Assembly (NCBI GenBank): GCA_027451915.1
Contig: DAIDHU010000534.1
Location: 1-8,815, forward strand
Source of the DNA: Thiomonas sp.
GTDB taxonomy: Bacteria; Pseudomonadota; Gammaproteobacteria; Burkholderiales; Burkholderiaceae_C
DNA: 8,815 nucleotides
Direction: 5' to 3'
The position numbers and the translations under genes are program-made. The notes beneath the pieces are model-generated. The model was not told the DNA's origin. It saw only the letters and a list, made by a program, of their open reading frames with translations, and searched no databases. Shown here piece by piece: positions 1-5,378 of this stretch. Numbering within the stretch: position 1 is the first letter of the stretch; every line of letters starts with the position of its first letter.

Positions 1-2
1 TC

Positions 3-30
3 TGTCCGATCCTAGACGTTGAAACGACAT
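3..30. promoter_or_regulatory. Second copy of the operator-like element (copy A)
   Basis: TGTCCGATCCTAG at 3-15 matches TGTCCGATACTAG at 2848-2860 in 12 of 13 bases, and both copies have GACA starting exactly 23 bp after the TGTC. The minus strand shows TAGGAT where copy B has TAGTAT. An additional small palindrome, CGTTGAAACG, lies at 17-26. Copy A sits about 87 bp beyond the stop of the propeller gene, where a promoter for a next minus-strand gene would lie. The edge prevents seeing that gene. Confidence 0.4.
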
Positions 31-87
31 TCGCGCGCCGGATCACGCCAGGTTCCGCGAGGCCTCACGCCCCGCTCATGCAGCCTT

Positions 88-108
88 GGGGCGCGCGCCG
101 CGCGCCCC
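88..108 (-). terminator. Perfect 9-bp GC hairpin after the propeller gene
   Basis: Arms GGGGCGCGC (88-96) and GCGCGCCCC (100-108) with a 3-nt loop, starting 8 nt after the TGA stop at 117-119. The stem is very stable, but the minus strand continues AAGGCTGC with no T-run. It is a likely 3' end or stabilising structure; intrinsic termination without a U-tract is uncertain. Bases 31-87 between it and copy A show nothing else I can name. Confidence 0.45.
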
Positions 109-116
109 GGCCGTGC

Positions 117-2777
117 TCAATGAGCGCCGGCCCGCAGGCGCCAGATGGTGGCCAGCGACAGCACCCTGCCGTTGAGCCCCTGCCCGTCGATCGCGCCGAC
201 CTGCCGGGTACGGCTGTCGTAGACCGCCAGGTTCGCAGCCTGTCCGCCCCCCGTGAGCTCGGTGAACTCTCCGCCCAGGTACAGCCGGTCGCCCAGGCTG
301 AGCAGCGCGTCGACGTGCACGGGTTGTCCGTGGTAAGGCCGGGGCCTGACCAGCAGCGGCTTGTCCAGGCCCTCGAGCTCGGTGCCGTCCCAGTACAGCA
401 GCACCGCGCGCAGGAAATGCTGCTGGTCGTAGAAGCTGCCCGCGGCGTACAGGCCGCCGAGGGTGCTGGCGAAGCTGGTGACCTGGGAGCTCAGCAGGCT
501 GCTCACCGCGCGCCAGTAAGGCTGCTGGCTCACGTGCAGCCCGACCCAGCCCAGGCCCGGCGTGACATGCCGGGGCCAGTCCGCCCCGGCGGCCGCCCAG
601 GCGAAGCTGCCGCCCGCGAAAACGCGGCCCTCGTAGGCGGCCAGCGCCCGCACCATGGAGCCGTACTTGCCCGGCTCCGCGCCCCCGGACAGCAGGTTGC
701 CGGGCTCCCAGACCTGCCGGGCCGGATCCCAGATGGCCAGGTTGGCGTACATGCCCTGGCGCGCGCTCAGGGTCGTCGGCTCGATGCCGTTGAGACTGGT
801 GCCGAAAATGCCCCCGACCAGCAGCCTGCCGACGGCCAGGGGTAGCATGGCGCGCACCACGCCGGCGCTGCCCCGGCCCTGGATGACCCCCGGGTCGGCC
901 CTGCGGTAGCGCTTGCCCGGCATCGAGAACACCAGGCCGTCGCCCAGGGGCTGCCAGGCTTTCGCGCCGCCCTGGGCCGGCGCCAGCGCCACGATGCCCG
1001 GACTGAGCTGGCCGGCGACCCGCAGGAAGTTCCCTCCCACGTAGAGCCTGCCCTGGTCGGGCGTCAAGGCCAGCACCTGCCCGGCGGGGCCGTTGCTGCC
1101 ATTCCACCAGGACCAGTCGCGCCCGTTCCAGGCCCCCAGGGCCGAGCTCGCGGCCGCCGCGGGCATGGGGACCAGGGGCGAGAAGATGCCCCCCACGTAC
1201 AGGGCGCGGCCGCTGGGCGAAGGGCTGAGCGCGTCGACCATGTTGTGCTGCTGCTGGAGCAGCAGGCCCCGGGGCGCCGAAATGCCGTCGGGGCCGATGA
1301 TCGCGACATGGGGCACCGGGTGGACCATGTCGCCGAGCTTGCCGGCCTGGGTGAAATCGCCCGCGGCCACGATCTCCTGGCGGCTTTGCAGCGCCACGAC
1401 CTTGCCCACTTCCACGCCGTCCTGCTCGCCTCCGCGCAGCTGGAACACCGCGTAGAGCGAACCGCGCACCGACTCGACGTCCGGGCGCCAGCCTTCCCCC
1501 CGGGTGCGCAGCATGTCGGCCAGCGGGAACTGGGTCCGGGGGGCGCTCGCGCCCAGCGGACGCGCGTTGTAGCGCGAGGGCAGCTCGGGTGTCGTGTACG
1601 GCGCGCGGTGCACGTCGCTGGTCGTCACCAGCACCCCGCAGGACATGCCCGAATACAGCAGGTGGACGCGATGCCGGCCCTGCACCTTCGCGCTGGTACA
1701 GGCCGGCACATGCTCGCGCTCGAAGATCGCGCGGTTGTCGGAGGCGCGCAGCAGCGCGAAGCCCTGTTCGGGATCGTTGAGCTTGAGCGCGGACACCCTG
1801 GCCGCCGACTCACCCGATCCGTGGTAGGTGAACACCACCAGGCGGGTCAGCAGGTCCACGGCTCGCTCCTGCACGCCGAACTCGTGCGACTCGTCGCGGA
1901 AGCTCGGGTAGGGCACGGGGAAGAAGGTCTGCGGGCCGACCACGGGCACCCACAGGTTGCGCAGCACCTGCCCTCCCCACCACACCGGGGACTTGAGCTG
2001 CAGGTCCAGGTCCTTGAAGTCCGGAAAATCCGCTTGCGCGGGCATCGCCTCGCTCACCACCACATGGACATCGCCACGACGCGCGAAATGCGCGGCCACG
2101 CAACCCTGGGCGTCGGCGCCGAGCAGGCGGAAATAGCGGCTCTGGTCGGCGGCCACGCAGACATCGACATGGCTCAGGGACTGGTTCCAGCGATTGCGCA
2201 GCCACAAGTCGTTGTGGTGGCATTGCAGGGCGTGCACTCCGGCGCGGCAGTAGCTCACCACGGGCCAGCCGGCCGCCAGATTGGGCGACACGTCCAGCTC
2301 CACCATGGTCGCGAGCGCCGCCGCCTGCAGGTAGTTGGCGTCGCCGGCGTCATGGCCGGGGGTTTTCAGGGAGGCCGCGCTCGCGGAGGGCTCCTGCGGC
2401 GCGAGCGGGCCCGAAACCCCCGGCAGGGGCTGCACCGAACCCGGTGCGGGCAGGCCTTCGGCCGAGGCCAGCAGCGGGTTGTTCTCGCCATGGGGCCCCC
2501 CGACGTCCACCACCTGGCGCAGCAGCTTGCCGTGCCGCGCGTGGCGGGTCAGCACGACGCGCCGGTCACCGGCGCCGAAGCCGTGCAGCAACTGATAGCC
2601 CACGCTGACCCCGCCGGCCAGCAGGATCGTGCCCACGGCCGCCGGCAGGGTCGCGCCGGCCGCGTGCAGTACGCCTCTGGGGATTTGCACGAAGGCCGCG
2701 GCTACGCGCGCCAGCCCCACTCCCAAGGCCGCCGCCGCAGCGCGAAGGGACTTCGCGCATGTCTTCCACGCCACCAT
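117..2777 (-). CDS. Uncharacterised membrane-anchored protein with C-terminal seven-motif beta-propeller-like repeats
   Basis: I do not recognise this 886-residue protein as a named family. Visible parts: a basic, Ala-rich N-terminus (1-43); one clear hydrophobic helix at about 44-64 (LPAAVGTILLAGGVSVGYQLL), probably a signal anchor or uncleaved signal; a Pro/Ala/Ser/Gly-rich linker at about 104-147; an unassigned region at about 148-400 with six cysteines (177, 186, 207, 226, 360, 380); and a repeat region at about 435-886 with seven [LIV]-x-[VA]-[GA]-G-x-F motifs, several followed by 'NLAxWD'-like strands. This pattern resembles Rax2-like or delta-60/DUF5122 propeller repeats, so a binding or surface role outside the cytoplasm is likely; no catalytic motif was seen. 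The ATG at 2777 has AAGGA 6 nt upstream. The frame stays open upstream to a TTG at 2912, but that stretch runs through the regulatory region. It has its own upstream spacer of 184 bp, so it is probably a separate transcription unit from nuo. Confidence 0.85.
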   Translation of the reverse strand: MVAWKTCAKSLRAAAAALGVGLARVAAAFVQIPRGVLHAAGATLPAAVGTILLAGGVSVGYQLLHGFGAGDRRVVLTRHARHGKLLRQVVDVGGPHGENNPLLASAEGLPAPGSVQPLPGVSGPLAPQEPSASAASLKTPGHDAGDANYLQAAALATMVELDVSPNLAAGWPVVSYCRAGVHALQCHHNDLWLRNRWNQSLSHVDVCVAADQSRYFRLLGADAQGCVAAHFARRGDVHVVVSEAMPAQADFPDFKDLDLQLKSPVWWGGQVLRNLWVPVVGPQTFFPVPYPSFRDESHEFGVQERAVDLLTRLVVFTYHGSGESAARVSALKLNDPEQGFALLRASDNRAIFEREHVPACTSAKVQGRHRVHLLYSGMSCGVLVTTSDVHRAPYTTPELPSRYNARPLGASAPRTQFPLADMLRTRGEGWRPDVESVRGSLYAVFQLRGGEQDGVEVGKVVALQSRQEIVAAGDFTQAGKLGDMVHPVPHVAIIGPDGISAPRGLLLQQQHNMVDALSPSPSGRALYVGGIFSPLVPMPAAAASSALGAWNGRDWSWWNGSNGPAGQVLALTPDQGRLYVGGNFLRVAGQLSPGIVALAPAQGGAKAWQPLGDGLVFSMPGKRYRRADPGVIQGRGSAGVVRAMLPLAVGRLLVGGIFGTSLNGIEPTTLSARQGMYANLAIWDPARQVWEPGNLLSGGAEPGKYGSMVRALAAYEGRVFAGGSFAWAAAGADWPRHVTPGLGWVGLHVSQQPYWRAVSSLLSSQVTSFASTLGGLYAAGSFYDQQHFLRAVLLYWDGTELEGLDKPLLVRPRPYHGQPVHVDALLSLGDRLYLGGEFTELTGGGQAANLAVYDSRTRQVGAIDGQGLNGRVLSLATIWRLRAGAH
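147..1475 (-). repeat. Seven propeller-type motif repeats within the large gene
   Basis: Protein-level repeats of about 52-74 residues. The core motif copies are IVAAGDF (469-475), LYVGGIF (526-532), LYVGGNF (578-584), LLVGGIF (652-658), VFAGGSF (719-725), LYAAGSF (776-782) and LYLGGEF (832-838). Most are preceded by a V-x-A-L strand 7-12 residues earlier, for example QVLALTPDQGR and HVDALLSLGDR. The extreme C-terminus repeats that strand once more (RVLSLAT, 871-877) without a following motif, which would fit a propeller closed by strands from both ends. Seven copies suggest seven blades; this is inferred from spacing only. Confidence 0.75.
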
Positions 2778-2783
2778 GATGGT

Positions 2784-2788
2784 TCCTT
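2784..2788 (-). promoter_or_regulatory. Shine-Dalgarno deciding the start of the propeller gene
   Basis: AAGGA read on the minus strand, 6 nt before the ATG at 2777. It favours this start over in-frame upstream alternatives. It is directly preceded by a small stem-loop. Confidence 0.8.
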
Positions 2789-2789
2789 T

Positions 2790-2805
2790 CCGTGCGCGGG
2801 CACGG
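2790..2805 (-). promoter_or_regulatory. Stem-loop in the 5' leader of the propeller gene
   Basis: A perfect 6-bp stem (CCGTGC / GCACGG) with a 4-nt loop ends one base before the AAAGGA ribosome-binding region. In the transcript it would keep the ribosome-binding site exposed at its 3' foot or could influence initiation. Only the pairing is seen; a role is inferred. Confidence 0.4.
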
Positions 2806-2846
2806 TCTGTCCCCCATGGTTCCGGGCGTCCTCGAGACGCTGTGTT

Positions 2847-2875
2847 TTGTCCGATACTAGGATCTATGCGGACAA
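2847..2875. promoter_or_regulatory. Operator-like inverted repeat upstream of the propeller gene (copy B)
   Basis: Perfect 7-bp arms TTGTCCG (2847-2853) and CGGACAA (2869-2875), starts 22 bp apart, or about two helical turns, around a 15-bp AT-richer centre. It is centred about 84 bp upstream of the ATG at 2777, in the only spacer of useful length in the window. The minus strand also contains TAGTAT, a possible -10 box, next to CGGACA, but I find no convincing -35. A near copy of its left half and centre occurs at 3-30. Confidence 0.5.
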
Positions 2876-2889
2876 TCCGGCGCGATCCC

Positions 2890-2909
2890 TGCGCGCGCTC
2901 ACGCGCGTG
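2890..2909 (-). terminator. GC hairpin behind the NUDIX gene, weak terminator candidate
   Basis: CGCGCG (2892-2897) and CGCGCG (2902-2907) around a CTCA loop, extended by two G-T wobble pairs, about 53 nt after the NUDIX stop. No T-run follows on the minus strand, so it is not a classical intrinsic terminator. It may mark the 3' end of the nuo transcript or simply reflect GC-rich sequence. Confidence 0.3.
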
Positions 2910-2961
2910 CAACGACCGGCTGCGCGGGGACTCACGGCCCCCGGGGACGCGCGAGCGCCCC

Positions 2962-3549
2962 TCAGGCGCGCCAGTCCAGCGGCCAGGCGCCGCTGAGCAT
3001 CTTTTCCAGCCAGAACACGCCGATGACGGTCTTCACGTCGCTGATCGTGCCCGAGCGCACCCAGTCCAGGAGCTGCCGGGGCTCGGCCTCGAAGACCTCG
3101 AGGAACTCGTGCGCGTCGAGCTGGCGCGGGCCCGGGCTGAGGCCGCGCGCGAAGGCCAGGTGGATGGCCTCGTCGGAATAGGAGATCGCGTTGTTGATGG
3201 TGCCGATGTAGGCCCATTCGCGCGCGCTGTAGCCGGTCTCCTCGCGCAGCTCGCGCGCCGCGCAGGCCTGCCAGGCCTCGTTCGGGTCGAGCTTGCCGGC
3301 GGGGAACTCGGTCATCACGCGGCGCATCGGGGTGCGCCACTGGCGCTCCATGAGCACACGCCCGTTGTCCAGCAGCGGGATCACCATCACCGCGCCGGAA
3401 TGCTTGATGTATTCGCGCTCGGCCACCGCCCCATCGGGCAGTCGCACGGTGTCGCGCCAGATGCGCAGGAAGCGCCCCTCGAACACCGGCTGCGTGGCCA
3501 CCGGGGTCTCGCGCAGGTGCTCGTGCTCGGGAAGCTCGCTGGAAGCCAT
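2962..3549 (-). CDS. NUDIX hydrolase, probable ADP-ribose pyrophosphatase
   Basis: A 195-residue cytosolic enzyme of the Nudix fold. Residues 85-107 form a perfect Nudix box (GX5EX7REUXEEXGU): Gly85, Glu91, Arg99-Glu100-Leu101, Glu103-Glu104, Gly106, Tyr107; the glutamates bind Mg2+. The preceding ERQWRTPMRRVMTEFPAGK resembles the QxRxP...E.PAGK segment of ADP-ribose pyrophosphatases, which split ADP-ribose to AMP and ribose 5-phosphate, a step in NAD-derived metabolite clean-up. The end, SDVKTVIGVFWLEKMLSGAWPLDWR, agrees with Burkholderiales homologues from memory. Two spots are divergent: Trp71-Arg-Thr73 where QFRYP is usual, and Asn119-Asn120 where I expect His-Pro before ISYS. Substrate is therefore likely but not certain. 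The start at 3549 fits the family; no Shine-Dalgarno is visible in the GC-rich 22-bp gap, so coupling to the DUF2818 gene is plausible. Confidence 0.93.
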   Translation of the reverse strand: MASSELPEHEHLRETPVATQPVFEGRFLRIWRDTVRLPDGAVAEREYIKHSGAVMVIPLLDNGRVLMERQWRTPMRRVMTEFPAGKLDPNEAWQACAARELREETGYSAREWAYIGTINNAISYSDEAIHLAFARGLSPGPRQLDAHEFLEVFEAEPRQLLDWVRSGTISDVKTVIGVFWLEKMLSGAWPLDWRA

Positions 3550-3571
3550 GGTCGCGGGGAGCGCGCGCCGC

Positions 3572-3874
3572 TCAGGCCGGCACGCGACGCACCAGGTAGC
3601 GCATCACGAAGCCCGGGAAGGCCAGCACCACGAACATGGCCAGCGACACCGCGTAGAACTGCCAGTGCTGCGGGTAGATCTGGCCCAGGCGCTGCTCCAG
3701 CGCCAGCGAAAGGCCGCCGACGGCGAAGTACAGCAGCAGGATCTCGCCCGCGCGCTGCCACCAGGTCTTGCGCGCCTTCAGCGGCACCACCAGGAACATG
3801 CGGTCGGACATGAAGGGGGCGTTGGCGCCGAACAGCGCCATCACGAGCACCAGCCAGACGGCGGAGGATTGCAT
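3572..3874 (-). CDS. DUF2818 family small membrane protein
   Basis: A 100-residue protein with three likely transmembrane helices: about residues 4-20 (SAVWLVLVMALFGANAP), 43-61 (GEILLLYFAVGGLSLALEQ) and 73-93. A basic stretch, KARKTWWQR, lies between helices 1 and 2, and the C-terminus is basic (RYLVRRVPA). Length, sequence and position directly behind nuoN match the DUF2818 family that I know from this location in Burkholderiales. The function is not established. The constant neighbourhood suggests a complex I accessory or assembly role, but that is inference. The start at 3874 is well supported by GGGAG at 3882-3886, 7 nt upstream. It lies 28 bp after nuoN and 22 bp before the NUDIX gene, so it is most likely co-transcribed with both. 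Confidence 0.9.
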   Translation of the reverse strand: MQSSAVWLVLVMALFGANAPFMSDRMFLVVPLKARKTWWQRAGEILLLYFAVGGLSLALEQRLGQIYPQHWQFYAVSLAMFVVLAFPGFVMRYLVRRVPA

Positions 3875-3902
3875 GCGGGATCTCCCGGTTCGGGCCGGCG
3901 CT

Positions 3903-5363
3903 TCAGCGCAGGGTGTTGGTGATGGCCTGGTAGCACAGGGTCATCAGGCCCCCCGGCACGATGCCCAGGGCCAGCACGGCCAGTCCGTTGAGCGACATCA
4001 GCGCCCACGCCGAGCCGGAGGCGCGCACCTTGTGCTCGCGGGTCGGAGCGTCGAAGTACATCACCTTGACCAGGCGCAGGTAGTAGAAGGCGCCGACCAC
4101 CGACAGCAGCACCGCCAGCACGACCAGCCACACCCTGCCGGTGGCCAGCAGGGACTGCAGCACGACGAACTTGGCGTAGAACCCGGCGAAGGGAGGGATT
4201 CCCGCAAGGGAGAACATCAGGAAGGTCATGATGCCGGCCAGCCAGGGGTGGCTCTTGCCCAGGCCGGCGAAGTCGCTCAGTTCCTCGGCCTCGAACCCCT
4301 CGTGGGCCAGGAACATGATGATGCCGAAGGTGCCCAGGGTGCTGAGCACGTACACCAGCATGTAGAACACCGCGGCGCCATAGGCCTGCGAGGAGGACAT
4401 GCCGTTGCCGTTGACCATGCCCGACATCAGGCCCAGCAGCACGAAGCCGATCTGCGCGATGGTCGAGTAGGCCAGCATGCGCTTGAGGTTGGTCTGCGCG
4501 ATGGCCGCGAAATTGCCCACCACCAGGGACATCACGGCCAGGACCATGAGCATCTGCTGCCAGTCCATGGCCAGCGGGAACAGGCCCAGCACCAGCAGGC
4601 GGATGGCCATGGCGAAGGCGGCCAGCTTGGGCGCGGCGGCCACCAGCAGCACCACCACGGTGGGAGCGCCCTGGTACACGTCGGGCAGCCACATGTGGAA
4701 GGGCGCGGCGCCGAACTTGAAGGCCACGCCGGCGACGATGAACACCACGCCCATGACCAGCGCGGCACGGTTCAGCGGTTCCATGGCGATGGACTGGAAC
4801 ACGACGCTGAGGTCCAGCGAGCCCGTGGCACCATAGATCATGCTCATGCCGTAGAGCAGGAAGCCGGAAGCCAGCGCGCCCAGCACGAAGTACTTCATCG
4901 CCGCCTCGGTGGCCATCCTGGAGTCACGGCGCAGCGCGACCAGGGCGTACAGCGACAGGGACATCAGCTCCAGGCCCAGATACACCATCAGCAGGTTGTT
5001 GGCCGAGATCATGATGAACTGGCCGAGCAGCGAGAACAGGGCCAGGGACATGAGCTCGCCGCCCCACATGCCGCGGTCCAGCGCGTAGCGCTGGCCGTAG
5101 ACCAGGGAGAACAGCGTGGCCACCGCGGCGAACATCTTCAGCATGTTGGCCATGGGGTCGTACCAGACCATGCGCTGCATGGCCAGCATGCGCCCGCCAT
5201 CGGCATACAGGGCGCCGCACAACACCACCAGCAGCACCAGGCTGAGCACGCTCAGGGCGTAGGCGGCGCGATGCTGGGGGTCGCGGAAGAACACGTCGAC
5301 GAGCATGACCACGCAGGCCATGACCAGCAGGAAAATCTCGGGATAGACCGCAATCCAGTTCAT
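3903..5363 (-). CDS. nuoN: NADH-quinone oxidoreductase subunit N
   Basis: NuoN is the antiporter-like subunit closest to the quinone-side half of the membrane arm and the last gene of the canonical nuo set. The product is 486 residues, the normal length. The charged residues of the proton path are present nearly at E. coli numbering: Glu132 (E. coli Glu133) in YLGLELMSLSLYAL, Lys157 (Lys158) in AAMKYFVLGA, Lys216 (Lys217) in VAFKFGAAPFHMWLPDVYQGAPT, Lys246 (Lys247) in APKLAAFA and Lys398 (Lys395) in GFYAKF. The start at 5363 gives MNWIAVYPEIFLL, typical of the family. An AAGG overlapping the nuoM TAA stop sits 13 nt upstream, with a weaker GAAG at 6 nt, consistent with coupling to nuoM. It is followed after 28 bp by the DUF2818 gene. 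Confidence 0.98.
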   Translation of the reverse strand: MNWIAVYPEIFLLVMACVVMLVDVFFRDPQHRAAYALSVLSLVLLVVLCGALYADGGRMLAMQRMVWYDPMANMLKMFAAVATLFSLVYGQRYALDRGMWGGELMSLALFSLLGQFIMISANNLLMVYLGLELMSLSLYALVALRRDSRMATEAAMKYFVLGALASGFLLYGMSMIYGATGSLDLSVVFQSIAMEPLNRAALVMGVVFIVAGVAFKFGAAPFHMWLPDVYQGAPTVVVLLVAAAPKLAAFAMAIRLLVLGLFPLAMDWQQMLMVLAVMSLVVGNFAAIAQTNLKRMLAYSTIAQIGFVLLGLMSGMVNGNGMSSSQAYGAAVFYMLVYVLSTLGTFGIIMFLAHEGFEAEELSDFAGLGKSHPWLAGIMTFLMFSLAGIPPFAGFYAKFVVLQSLLATGRVWLVVLAVLLSVVGAFYYLRLVKVMYFDAPTREHKVRASGSAWALMSLNGLAVLALGIVPGGLMTLCYQAITNTLR

Positions 5364-5378
5364 GATGTGCTTCGCGCC

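Noticed and set aside
76..1107. A 343-codon minus-strand frame overlapping the propeller gene.
   Set aside because: It is an out-of-frame, Arg/Gly/Pro/Ala-rich shadow typical of GC-rich DNA.
2854..2875. A sigma-70 promoter using TTGTCC as -35 and TAGTAT as -10 on the minus strand.
   Set aside because: The two boxes are only 10 bp apart, too short for a sigma-70 promoter, and no -35 was found at 16-18 bp from TAGTAT.
2778..2912. A 45-residue N-terminal extension of the propeller protein from a TTG.
   Set aside because: The extension is charged and unlike a signal region, runs across the inverted repeat and leader hairpin, and has no good ribosome-binding site. The ATG at 2777 has AAGGA at 6 nt.
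1245..2996. A 583-codon plus-strand open frame opposite the propeller gene.
   Set aside because: It is codon-aligned antisense to the propeller gene, and its composition is that of a shadow frame with no recognisable domain. The minus-strand frame has clear repeats, an anchor and a ribosome-binding site.
2629..3813. A 394-codon plus-strand open frame across the spacer and NUDIX gene.
   Set aside because: It is codon-aligned antisense to the intact NUDIX gene and shows no protein motif of its own.
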